Assembly: GCF_014197145.1 (NCBI RefSeq)
Contig: NZ_JACIEZ010000008.1
Coordinates: 114,770 to 178,769 of the forward strand
Reading direction: 5' to 3'
Length of the DNA stretch: 64,000 nucleotides
Origin: Gellertiella hungarica
Lineage (GTDB): Bacteria > Pseudomonadota > Alphaproteobacteria > Rhizobiales > Rhizobiaceae
The position numbers were made by a program, and so were the translations under genes. Below the pieces are notes generated by a model. That model did no database searches and was not told the origin of the DNA. It worked only from the letters and a program-made list of their open reading frames with translations. Of this stretch, positions 35,576 to 43,344 are shown one piece after another. Positions within the stretch are counted from its first letter, which is position 1, and the number at the start of each line of letters is the position of its first letter.

Positions 35576-36568
35576 TCAGCCGCCAGCCGCAAGTGCAGAG
35601 AGCGCGCGGTAAACGGGAGCATCCAGATCGATGGACAGATCCGAAGAGGCACCCTTCCGGCCGGGAATGTAAACATTCCGTCTCGCGAGAGACTCGATCT
35701 GCGTACGGCTGCGCTCAAGCGAAACCTCCGGCTCGGTTCCCGGCTTGAAGGCGATCACGGTCAGGCCGGTGTCCAACAGACCGTCTGCCTGGCGAAAGTC
35801 GCCGGCCTCCGTCGACCAGTCGCCGCCGCTGATGCCAGCGGACATGAGTTCCACCAGCAGCGCCATGTTCGCACCCTTGCGGCCCCCGAAGGGAAGCAGC
35901 GCCCCCTTCAGCGCCGCCCGGGGATCGCAGGTCGGCACTCCCTCGGCATCGACGGCAAAACCCTCCGGCAAATCCTCGCCACGGGCGGCAGCCGCGATGA
36001 CGTTGACGAAAGCCGTGGCAGACGAAGACTGGTCGATCACGACCGGCGGTAATCCACGGGGCTGGGGAAACGCGAAGGCCAGGGGATTGGTCGAAAACAC
36101 CGGCGCACAGCCGGGCTGCGGTGTCACCATCGCGTTCGCATTGGTAAAGGCCAGACAGGCCAGGCCTCGATAGGCCAGCTGCCTTGCATAGTAGCCCAGT
36201 TCGCCGGTGGTAAAGCTGTTGCGTTGGGTGAAGATTGCAATCCCGAGGCTGTCGGCAATGGCTGCTATCTGATCCAAAGCCAAACCGAAAGGCAGCTGCG
36301 CGATGCCGCCATCCGCATCAGCCGCAATCCATGCGGGAAACGGATGGCTGATCCTTGGATTGCTGCGACCATTCAACCGACCCGCCTTCATGGCATGCAG
36401 ATAATCCAGGAGATGAGGCAAGCCGACCTCGTGGCGTCCGTGCCGATGCGCATCCAGCGTTGCATGAGCAAGCGTTTCGGCCGTTGCACCATCGGAACCG
36501 CAAACCAGGCATGCCTGGGTGGCGAGGTGCTCCGCTTCGTCGAAGGATAATGTCACGGTCTCAGGCAT
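35576..36568 (-). CDS. Ldh/malate dehydrogenase-like (YlbC type) NAD(P)-dependent oxidoreductase
   Basis: 330 residues with the family blocks DAHRHGRHEVGLPHLLDYLH near the N-terminus, FSTNPLAFAFPQP, VVIDQSSSATAF and LPFGGRKGANMALLVELMSA. Family members reduce 2-keto acids or cyclic imines. The usual catalytic-His block (NSxHFGxAG) reads RNSFTTGELGYY, so that His is absent. It is 30 bases after the demethylase-like gene and shares its operon. An imine reductase acting after N-demethylation is a plausible role; this is inference. Confidence 0.8.
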   Translation of the reverse strand: MPETVTLSFDEAEHLATQACLVCGSDGATAETLAHATLDAHRHGRHEVGLPHLLDYLHAMKAGRLNGRSNPRISHPFPAWIAADADGGIAQLPFGLALDQIAAIADSLGIAIFTQRNSFTTGELGYYARQLAYRGLACLAFTNANAMVTPQPGCAPVFSTNPLAFAFPQPRGLPPVVIDQSSSATAFVNVIAAAARGEDLPEGFAVDAEGVPTCDPRAALKGALLPFGGRKGANMALLVELMSAGISGGDWSTEAGDFRQADGLLDTGLTVIAFKPGTEPEVSLERSRTQIESLARRNVYIPGRKGASSDLSIDLDAPVYRALSALAAGG

Positions 36569-36598
36569 CGGCGTTCCCCTTTTCCGCTGAACCGGCTG

Positions 36599-38605
36599 TC
36601 AGATCGATTGCCCAAGCACCCGCCCCTCGTAAATGGCGGCAACGGCAAGGCGCGGAGCCAGTGCATCGCCGATCAGCTCAACGCCAAGCTCGGAATGGGT
36701 TTCGCGAAGGGAGTCATGAAGCCAGGTATCGGCCACGTTGGTCGTAGCCAGCACCAGGCTGTCGGCGGCGATCCGCTGCTCCGCCCCGTCCAGGTTGTTG
36801 CGAACGCGTGCCGATTTCCCCTCCCAGGCTGTCACGCAGGATTCCGTTATCCAGGAGCCACCCGCTTGGCGAAGACGCGCACGGGCAATCTTGTCTCCGC
36901 CGGTCCTTCGAAGAAACTCGCCCAATGTCGCCCAACCGGTCACCACCGTAACGCGATGGCCGCGCCTTGCAATCTCAAGCGCCGTGCCCAGACCACGCCA
37001 GTCCCCGGTGTCGTCCACCAGGATCACATGCTCGCCCAGGCGCGCCGCGCGCGTCATCACGTTTTCCACCGACCACACATTCGGCTTCTCCACGCCGGGC
37101 AGGGTGGCCATATCGGGAAGGGAACGCTGGAACCCCGTTCCTGCGGGCTGGGAGCCCGTTGCCACGATCACCCTGTCCGCATCCCATGCGGCAATCTCGT
37201 CCGGATCGAGCGGCGCATTCATCAAGATCGTGACTCCAAGCCTGTTGAGCTGGCGCTCATACCAGGCAAGCAGATCCAGTATCTGTTCCCGGCGCGGCTG
37301 CATTCCGGCCAGGCGGAACTGTCCTCCAAGCTGGGCTCCGGCTTCGGCCAGAGTAACGCGATGCCCGCGCTCGGCCGCCACGCGGGCTGCTTCCAGACCG
37401 GCTGGACCGCCGCCGACAACCAGCACCTTCTTCGGCGCATCCGTCTTCACAAAGCGATCCCCGCCCCATTCGAATTCCCGTCCCGCTGACGGATTCACGA
37501 GGCAGGAAATCCAGTAATCGCGCGAGCGGCGGCCCCAACACATCTGGTTGCAGGAGATACAGCCCCTCACCTCGTCGTGCCGCCCATCAGCGACCTTTGT
37601 CACCCAGTAGGGGTCGGCGATCTGACCCCGCACGATCGATACCATGTCGGCTTGGCCGGATGCGATGACGGCAAGGGCATTTTCCGGCGTTCGCAGATGG
37701 CTTTCAGCCTGCACGCGGGTGTGTCTGCACACGGACTTCAGTGCTTCGGCATAGGGTGCGCCGAGCTTGTCCGCATAATGGAAAGTCGGGATGATTCCGC
37801 CATAGTCGAAGTAGCTGCCCGTCCCGCAGGTGATGTAATCGATGAGGGCACGTTCGTCATGGTAACGGGCAATCTCCTGCAGGGTTTCCGTCTGCATGGC
37901 TGCGTCGACGGATTCATCCACGCTGGTAGCCATCCCGATGATGAAATCATCGCCCACGGCTTTCCGAATGCGGCTTGTTATCTCCGTCGAGAAGCGCATC
38001 CGGTTGAGGAAGGTACCGCCCCAGCGGTCATCACGGCGATTGGACCATGGCAACCAGAACTGGTCTATCAGCGCATGATAGGCTCCGAACAGCTCTATGC
38101 CATCGAAACCGGAGGCCTGCGCCCGCAGGGCAGCTTCGACGAAGCAGGATATGATCGTCTCGATTTCGCTGTCGCTCATGCGATGGCTGCCATCGCCATC
38201 ATGATAGGAAGGCAATCCCGACGGAGACCAGTTTGCTGCATAGGACAGGTCATAGTCTCCATGCTGGCCGACGTGATAAAGCTGGTGGATCATGACCGAT
38301 CCTTCGGCCTTGCAGGCCTCCGTGATCCTCCGGAATCCCGAAATGACGGCATCGTCCTGGTGGCGGAAGTTTCCCCGGGTCAGCCGGGCCGTCTGGTGAA
38401 CGGGTATTGGCTCGACGACGATCATTGCCGCGCCTCCTCTGGCCCGTTCCAGATAATAGCCCAGATGCCGGGCGCCCGGCAGCCCGTCCTCCGCCATGTT
38501 GGCCGTATGTGCGCCGAAGTTGACGCGGTTGCGAAGCGTCCTGTGCCGCAGGGTCAGCGGCTCGAACAATTTGGATGTCGGTTGCACGATGACGTTCCCC
38601 CTCAT
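36599..38605 (-). CDS. TMADH/StcD-type flavin and iron-sulfur N-demethylase
   Basis: 668 residues. The N-terminal Old-Yellow-Enzyme barrel binds FMN (LFEPLTLRHRTLRNR, IELFGAYHALIDQFWLP). A 4Fe-4S motif, CISCNQMCWGRR with a further Cys about 11 residues on, follows. The C-terminal half has two nucleotide-binding folds (VVGGGPAGLEAARVAAERG). This order is shared by trimethylamine, dimethylamine and histamine dehydrogenases and by N-methylproline demethylase. It probably oxidatively demethylates a methylated amine or betaine derivative. ATG 38605 is taken because the upstream extension runs into the divergent promoter. Substrate unknown. Confidence 0.85.
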   Translation of the reverse strand: MRGNVIVQPTSKLFEPLTLRHRTLRNRVNFGAHTANMAEDGLPGARHLGYYLERARGGAAMIVVEPIPVHQTARLTRGNFRHQDDAVISGFRRITEACKAEGSVMIHQLYHVGQHGDYDLSYAANWSPSGLPSYHDGDGSHRMSDSEIETIISCFVEAALRAQASGFDGIELFGAYHALIDQFWLPWSNRRDDRWGGTFLNRMRFSTEITSRIRKAVGDDFIIGMATSVDESVDAAMQTETLQEIARYHDERALIDYITCGTGSYFDYGGIIPTFHYADKLGAPYAEALKSVCRHTRVQAESHLRTPENALAVIASGQADMVSIVRGQIADPYWVTKVADGRHDEVRGCISCNQMCWGRRSRDYWISCLVNPSAGREFEWGGDRFVKTDAPKKVLVVGGGPAGLEAARVAAERGHRVTLAEAGAQLGGQFRLAGMQPRREQILDLLAWYERQLNRLGVTILMNAPLDPDEIAAWDADRVIVATGSQPAGTGFQRSLPDMATLPGVEKPNVWSVENVMTRAARLGEHVILVDDTGDWRGLGTALEIARRGHRVTVVTGWATLGEFLRRTGGDKIARARLRQAGGSWITESCVTAWEGKSARVRNNLDGAEQRIAADSLVLATTNVADTWLHDSLRETHSELGVELIGDALAPRLAVAAIYEGRVLGQSI

Positions 38606-38727
38606 GATCCTCGCCAGACGGCTGGCCGTGAAGACAGAAATTACGTCTTCGGGCGAACGGGGATTGAACAGGCGTCTCCAATAATTGAACATGCGTGCCA
38701 ATCAACCGAAGCGAAGCGGGACTGAGG

Positions 38728-39747
38728 ATGACGCAGCCCACAACCCGGCAGAGACCGGAAAAGCGAAACCTGCCCTACATGCGGATTGCGATCGTCCTCT
38801 GTCCGGGCTTCACCTTGACCCCCATGGCCAGCTTCGTCGACGCCCTGCGCCTTGCCGCAGACAGGGAGGACCGAAGTCGTCAGATCTATTTCGCCTGGGA
38901 GTTTCTCTCGATTACCCCCGAGCCGGTGAGAGCGAGCTGCGGACTGGAGGTAGGCCAGCAAAAGGCGCTGGCTGACATCGATGGCTTCGACGGCCTCGTC
39001 GTCTGCGGCGGTCTTCTCTCGGAAATGGACGGCTTGCCCAGGAGCGCGTTTGAGCCCATACGCCGTGCAGCCGAACGTGGCATTCCCGTCGTCGGCCTTT
39101 GTACCGGCAGTTTCATTCTGGGCCAGTGCGGCCTCCTCGACGGAAGGCGGTGCGCGCTGCACTTCGAAGTCCTCACCCGGTTCCAGGATCGGTTCCCGAA
39201 GGCCAGTGCCACCAGCAGCGAAAACTACATCGCCGACGGAAACATCATAACCTGCCCGGGAAGCGTGGCCTCCATAGAGGTTGCGGCTTATCTCATCCGT
39301 CAGTTCTCCGCGCCGCACTACGCCGCGAAGGCCTACGACTATCTCTTGTTCCGTCCGGGAACGGTGCGCCTTCGCGCCAGTCTCGGCCCTCTGGGAGAAG
39401 CCGTTGCAAAATCTGCGCGTCTCACTCAGGAGGCCGTTCGTTTCATGGAGCATCGGATGGACCGGCCTTGCGAGATAAGCGAACTATGCGCGTCGCTCGG
39501 CGTCAGCCGCTCCGTTCTCTACCGCTGTTTCCGCCGCGATCTGGACTTGAGCCCCCTCGAGTTCTGGAGGGAAATGCGCCTCCTGGCCTGCGCCGAACTG
39601 CTCCAGCGGGGCAGGCATGGCGTGACCGAAGTCGCCTACATCTATGGTTTTAGCGATGTGTCCCACTTCTGCCGCCTGTTCAAGGCGCGCTTCGGGCTAA
39701 GCGCGGGGCGCTACCGTTCCACCATCTCCGCACGTCCTGCTGTCTGA
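38728..39747 (+). CDS. GlxA-type AraC-family regulator (DJ-1/PfpI domain plus HTH)
   Basis: 339 residues. The N-terminal DJ-1/PfpI-like domain has MRIAIVLCPGF and the nucleophile-elbow block VVGLCTGSFILGQCG. The C-terminal AraC helix-turn-helix pair has SELCASLGVSRSVLYRCFRR and VTEVAYIYGFSDVSHFCRLF. GlxA-type activators such as GbdR and CdhR control betaine and carnitine genes, which suits the divergent demethylase operon. The start could also be GTG 38695 or ATG 38779. It is the last gene before the proposed island border. Confidence 0.86.
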   Translation: MTQPTTRQRPEKRNLPYMRIAIVLCPGFTLTPMASFVDALRLAADREDRSRQIYFAWEFLSITPEPVRASCGLEVGQQKALADIDGFDGLVVCGGLLSEMDGLPRSAFEPIRRAAERGIPVVGLCTGSFILGQCGLLDGRRCALHFEVLTRFQDRFPKASATSSENYIADGNIITCPGSVASIEVAAYLIRQFSAPHYAAKAYDYLLFRPGTVRLRASLGPLGEAVAKSARLTQEAVRFMEHRMDRPCEISELCASLGVSRSVLYRCFRRDLDLSPLEFWREMRLLACAELLQRGRHGVTEVAYIYGFSDVSHFCRLFKARFGLSAGRYRSTISARPAV

Positions 39748-39943
39748 GGGACGCCGACCTTCATCATGCAATGATCTGCCCCGGTCGCAGCCGATAACGA
39801 CACCCGGATCGCAAGAAGATAGATCCGAAACCCATTTTCCTGTCTTCTGCTTGCAGTTCGTATGTTACGGGAAGCAAGATCCGTGTTGATGGTGGCTTGA
39901 TCGGATCGGTTTGAGTTTTTGGGATCTGGTTGTTGGACGCAAG
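39748..39943. other. Intergenic stretch after the GlxA-type gene
   Basis: About 200 bases after the GlxA-type regulator with no reading frame or motif I can support. It leads into the hairpin at 39,944 and the proposed island border. Confidence 0.5.
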
Positions 39944-39978
39944 AAAGCCCGCCTTGGTTTTACCGTTGCGGGCTTTTT
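39944..39978. terminator. Strong hairpin terminator, functional in either direction
   Basis: AAAGCCCGC (39944-39952) pairs with GCGGGCTTT (39968-39976), followed by TTTTT on the plus strand and TTTCTT on the minus strand. It could end the GlxA-type transcript. Read on the minus strand it is also the kind of terminator that follows a tRNA gene, and the tRNA-like 3' fragment lies 15 bases away. Confidence 0.8.
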
Positions 39979-39993
39979 GTATGTCTGGGGATT

Positions 39994-40011
39994 TGGTTGC
40001 GGGGGCAGGAT
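39994..40011 (-). other. tRNA 3'-end fragment, proposed attachment site and left border of the island
   Basis: On the minus strand this reads ATCCTGCCCCCGCAACCA, which matches the acceptor-side 3' end with CCA of alphaproteobacterial initiator tRNA as I recall it. The rest of the tRNA is not present to the right. A terminator follows at 39,944-39,978. This is what remains at one end when an integrative element enters the 3' end of a tRNA gene. Accessory genes begin right after it. The first 11 bases also occur in a local repeat, which weakens the match. Confidence 0.5.
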
Positions 40012-40146
40012 CTAATCTTCACTTGTTGCCCGAGCAAGTAAAGATGGTTGCGGGGACCGGCGTCGATCATAACTTGCGATCGACGCCGGTAAAGATGGTT
40101 GCGGGAGGGCGCAACCATCTTTACTTGCGAGCCTCTTGCAATAAAC
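39994..40146. repeat. Three-unit array with exact 51-base period
   Basis: TGGTTGCGGG occurs at 39994, 40045 and 40096, exactly 51 bases apart. In each unit ATC follows at positions 22-24 and ACTTG at 28-32. The intervening segments differ between units. In unit 2 they form a perfect 12-base inverted repeat (40057-40068 with 40078-40089). Units 1 and 2 end in GTAAAGA. An inverted copy of the unit junction (19 bases, 40110-40128) pairs with 40034-40052. No gene overlaps it. Confidence 0.8.
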
Positions 40147-40368
40147 CGTCGATGGTCACCGCTGAGGAAGCTGTAGGTGAAGTCCAAAGCTTTCTCACAA
40201 ATCTTTTTCAGACAGCAGCTTAGAGGAAGGACGGAGCCGGGTGGTGGGGGCGGCGCTATTCTTCCTTCAATTTCCCTAGTCTTCGAGAATCTGGCAGGTG
40301 CAGAGAGAGCACCGCGAACTCAGCGTAGAAGCATCTGGGGGAATCGTGCAGACGAGCTGCTACGGATC
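40147..40368. other. Intergenic stretch at the start of the island
   Basis: About 220 bases after the 51-base array and before the ArsR stop codon. A 23-codon frame starting at 40152 looks weakly protein-like but lacks a convincing ribosome binding site. Nothing else is visible. It may contain remnants of the element's end. Confidence 0.4.
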
Positions 40369-40674
40369 TCAAATCAGGTCATGCAACTCTTTTAAGAACG
40401 CAGCGATGTTCTCTTCGTTACGCTTATAGTACGTCCAAGGCCCGACCCGGCGCGATGTAACCAGCTTTGCGCGTTGCAAAGCCGTCAAGTATTGCGAAAT
40501 GGTCGATTGGGATAAGCCAGCGCGCTCCTGGATGATGCTCACGCATACCCCAACTTCGTCGGGATCGACATCCTGTTCGGGGTAGTTCTTTCGTGGCTCC
40601 TTGAGCTTGGCCAGGATTGCCAAGCGAGCTGGATTGTCGAGTGCCTTGAGGGCTTCACTGACATCGATAGCCAT
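40369..40674 (-). CDS. ArsR/SmtB-family winged-helix regulator
   Basis: 101 residues. The helix-turn-helix reads IQERAGLSQSTISQYLTALQ. The classical metal site (ELCVCDL) is replaced by GVCVSI with a single cysteine, so arsenite-type sensing is unlikely. It may respond to oxidation or a small organic ligand. A perfect 9-base-arm palindrome (40706-40725) lies 32 bases upstream, probably its own operator. The SDR gene behind it on the same strand could belong to the same transcript. Confidence 0.87.
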   Translation of the reverse strand: MAIDVSEALKALDNPARLAILAKLKEPRKNYPEQDVDPDEVGVCVSIIQERAGLSQSTISQYLTALQRAKLVTSRRVGPWTYYKRNEENIAAFLKELHDLI

Positions 40675-40705
40675 GATCTTCCGCCGTAGAGATTTTTCAC
40701 GATAT

Positions 40706-40725
40706 TACGATACCTCGGTATCGTA
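40706..40725. promoter_or_regulatory. ArsR operator palindrome
   Basis: TACGATACC and GGTATCGTA are perfect 9-base inverted arms separated by TC, located 32 bases upstream of the ArsR ATG. The size and symmetry fit an ArsR dimer site. Confidence 0.65.
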
Positions 40726-40795
40726 TGCAACGGACCGCCAATCTTCACGACCAGCAGGAATCCAAACCGGTTCCCGCTGGCTGACCGTGAAGGGG

Positions 40796-41437
40796 CTAGT
40801 ACCACGAGGGCTTGTCGCCTTCGGTGCCGGGCTTGTTGACACCGACTGAACCGCGCACATAGCGCGTCGGGTCCAGCGACAGTTTCACCACGAGGTCGGC
40901 GATACTCTTGCGGGACACTTCCGTGCCCTTAAAGGGCTCGCCCTTCTGGGTAAGCTCATACTCCACCTCGTCGACGTCGGTGAGCCACGCCGGCCGCACG
41001 ATGGTATAGTCCAGCTTCGAAGCCTCGATAACCTGAGCAGCCGCGCTGTAGGGCTCCAGGTATCCCCCGTCGAGCATCTGGTGATTCCACTTACCGAACT
41101 CCCCTGGGACCTCGTCGTAAATGCCCAGGGTCGATATCCAGATCAGGCGACCGACACCCGCCGCTTCCAGTGCCGCGACGACTGACCTTGCCTGGTCTTC
41201 AATGTCGTCCCCTCCCAGATTGGCATAGACGATGTCCTTGCCTTCTACGACCTGTCGCAGGTGGTCGGTGTCGGTGACGTCACCCTCAACAATCTCGACG
41301 CGATCTCCTGCCAGATTTCGCAGGCGCTCGGACCTTCGCAGATAAAGGGTCAGGTCGAGACCTTCCTCATCGACAAATTGACTCACCGCATGGCGCGCTA
41401 TCTTGCCGGCAGCGCCCAATACCAAGACCTTGGTCAT
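40796..41437 (-). CDS. NmrA/SDR-type NAD(P)H-binding protein
   Basis: 213 residues. The N-terminal Rossmann motif is VLVLGAAGKIARHAV, with VEGDVTDTDHL and the atypical-SDR block LDYTIVRPAWLTD. The family includes NAD(P)H sensors and quinone or epimerase-like reductases. The catalytic YxxxK is not clear, so it may be an atypical SDR. Located between the LLM flavoenzyme and ArsR, all on the minus strand. Confidence 0.85.
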   Translation of the reverse strand: MTKVLVLGAAGKIARHAVSQFVDEEGLDLTLYLRRSERLRNLAGDRVEIVEGDVTDTDHLRQVVEGKDIVYANLGGDDIEDQARSVVAALEAAGVGRLIWISTLGIYDEVPGEFGKWNHQMLDGGYLEPYSAAAQVIEASKLDYTIVRPAWLTDVDEVEYELTQKGEPFKGTEVSRKSIADLVVKLSLDPTRYVRGSVGVNKPGTEGDKPSWY

Positions 41438-41527
41438 GACGTATCTCCTTCTTTGACGATCTCCACCATTGGAGAATTGCTTTGAATTGCTGTTTTCGGG
41501 ACTTCGCGCCCCATGACATGTACCGGC

Positions 41528-42499
41528 TCAGGCAGCTTGGGCGCCAAACCGGGGCACGATGTGCGAGCCAAGCTCTTCGACGACTTCGGGAGCTGGTCGA
41601 CGACCGTATTTGAGATTGAGGATGACGTGATCCACACCGATCCCCTCGAGGGCTTCCAGCAGCTTCAGGAGATAGTCTCTCCCAAGCCTGAACCCCAAAT
41701 GGATCGGAGTCGGAGGCGTCGCGGGATGCGTGTCGAGATCGATGTAAAGGGACTGGAGGAATGGCTTGTAGACGTCGCCCACTTGCGTCGCGACTGTCTG
41801 GCGCCAGCTCTCCACGACTTGCTGCTGCGCCTGAGGCGGGCGTGGATATGTTATCCATCCGCTGCTTTCCCGCGCGATCCATTCAAGCGATTGACGACTG
41901 TTTCCGGTCACGAAGAACGGAATTTCATTCGTCGTCGGTTTCGGGATCAAGTCAGCGTTTGCGAGAAGTCCGCGACCCCATTGCAGGGTTTCGAAGCTGG
42001 TACGCTGCGCGCGCCGAATGATATCCAAGTTCTCGCGAAAGATTTCTCCCCGTTTATCAGGATCCAACCCGAAGGCGGGAAATTCGACAGGTCGATCACC
42101 CGACGCGACGCCTAGAAGCAGCCGGCCCTCACTGAATTGGTCCACGCTAGCTGCGGCCTTCGCTGTATGGAGGGGATGGCGCAGGGGGATCGCGATTGAT
42201 GCGGTGCCGAGCGCAATTTTCGACGTCTGTGCGGCGATGAAGCCGAGATAGACCCACGGATCGAAAACTTGCCCTACATCGCCAAAGCTCGGGTCGCGCA
42301 AGGGCACATCGCGAAACCAGAGCGTTGAAAACCCCAGCTCCTCCGAGCGCTTTGCCAGCTCAACCTGGTTGCGCATGGTTGGCATATCGCCGTCAAACGC
42401 TTCGATAGGGAAAAACAAGCCGACGCTGAGCTTTCCACGCCTGAACGTGTGCCGGAATCCGCGGTGCTGATCGTAGGAGATTGGACTGGGTTGATACAT
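41528..42499 (-). CDS. LLM-class flavin-dependent oxidoreductase
   Basis: 323 residues of the luciferase-like monooxygenase family: LGFSTLWFRDVPLRDPSFGD near the N-terminus, IALGTASIAIPLRHPLHTAK and RLLLGVASGDRPVEF. These bind reduced FMN or F420-like cofactor. The ATG at 42499 is chosen because the family pattern starts soon after; the longer frame to 42577 lacks it. It has the same strand as the SDR and ArsR genes. Substrate unknown; xenobiotic or sulfur compounds are typical for the family. Confidence 0.85.
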   Translation of the reverse strand: MYQPSPISYDQHRGFRHTFRRGKLSVGLFFPIEAFDGDMPTMRNQVELAKRSEELGFSTLWFRDVPLRDPSFGDVGQVFDPWVYLGFIAAQTSKIALGTASIAIPLRHPLHTAKAAASVDQFSEGRLLLGVASGDRPVEFPAFGLDPDKRGEIFRENLDIIRRAQRTSFETLQWGRGLLANADLIPKPTTNEIPFFVTGNSRQSLEWIARESSGWITYPRPPQAQQQVVESWRQTVATQVGDVYKPFLQSLYIDLDTHPATPPTPIHLGFRLGRDYLLKLLEALEGIGVDHVILNLKYGRRPAPEVVEELGSHIVPRFGAQAA

Positions 42500-42786
42500 G
42501 GTCTGGATTCCGTTCGCTGTCGTTGATCTCCTCATCACAATAACTGGATATCGGGATTTATCAATATCCCAAAACATAGAAATGCGTCGCTCGGCCAGTG
42601 TCTCTTGTAGTGCATAAGGAGTTTATGGTGGCGATCCGGCAAATCGGGTTACGTAACTCCACACGCGGATCGCCGACCTCCCGTTATACCGGCCGAGGCG
42701 GCCGACCTATCTGCCGACCGCTGCGCAACTTAGGCGAGCCATGGTCCGCCCGAGTACGCTTTGTCGCGGTAGCGGCCTAACCTGCG

Positions 42787-43185
42787 TCAGGCTCCGGTAG
42801 GAATGCGAGCAATAACTTTGATCTCGAAGTCGAAGCCGGCGAGCCAGTTGACGCCGATGGCCGTTCAGTTCGGATACGGAGCTTGCGGGAAGGCTTCGTT
42901 CTTCACGGTCATAAATGTTTCGAATTGCCTCTCGGGATCGGTGTGGAAGGTCGTCACGTCGACGATGTCGTCGAACGTGCAGCCCCCGGCGGCGAGAGTG
43001 GCGCGCAGGTTGGCGAAGGCGAGGCGAACCTGCTCGGCATAGTCCGGCTCTGGTGAGCCATCAGTTCGGCTACCGACTTGGCCAGACACGAACAGCAGAT
43101 CGCCAGAACGGATCGCAGCCGAATATCCATGAGCTTCATAGAGTGAGTGGCGGTCAGCAGGGAAAACAGCTTGAGGCTGGGGCAT
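42787..43185 (-). pseudogene. RidA-family gene interrupted by an in-frame TGA
   Basis: The first 106 codons encode a RidA/YjgF protein (SGDLLFVSGQVGSRTDGSPE, VVDVTTFHTDPERQFETF-type blocks) ending APYPN before TGA at 42865-42867. The same frame continues with TAIGVNWLAGFDFEIKVIAR, the normal RidA C-terminus, and ends at 42787. The stop sits where related proteins carry Trp or the catalytic Arg, so a single base change explains it. RidA hydrolyses reactive imines and can act as a chaperone after chlorination. It is divergent from tetR. Confidence 0.75.
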
Positions 43186-43263
43186 GACATGGTCCTTTCA
43201 GGTCTCTTCTCCCGCATAAGGCCGATCGGGCCGCGGGACTTCACAGCAACTGGCACATTTGAT

Positions 43264-43327
43264 ATACGAGCCGTATGTGGAATTAATTCATATACGGCCC
43301 GTATGTCAACCTGCATACGGACCGTAT
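43264..43327. promoter_or_regulatory. Three TetR operator palindromes
   Basis: ATACGAGCCGTAT (43264-43276), ATACGGCCCGTAT (43292-43304) and ATACGGACCGTAT (43315-43327) share the form ATACGNNCCGTAT. They lie between the divergent ridA-like and tetR genes, with centre spacings of 28 and 23 bases. The last is 17 bases before the tetR ATG, so TetR probably represses both genes. Confidence 0.8.
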
Positions 43328-43344
43328 ATGAGAAGAGGTTGGAC

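Noticed and set aside
39994..40146. CRISPR array
   Set aside because: Only three units, the conserved part is split into short blocks, spacers contain fixed positions, and no cas genes are nearby.
40152..40223. A 23-codon peptide frame after the 51-base array
   Set aside because: The composition looks protein-like, but there is no clear ribosome binding site and no recognisable family; possibly a gene remnant.
42598..42780. A 60-codon frame near the LLM gene with AAGGAG before an internal ATG
   Set aside because: The predicted peptide is Arg/Gly/Pro-rich and unlike a folded protein, with no conservation evidence available.
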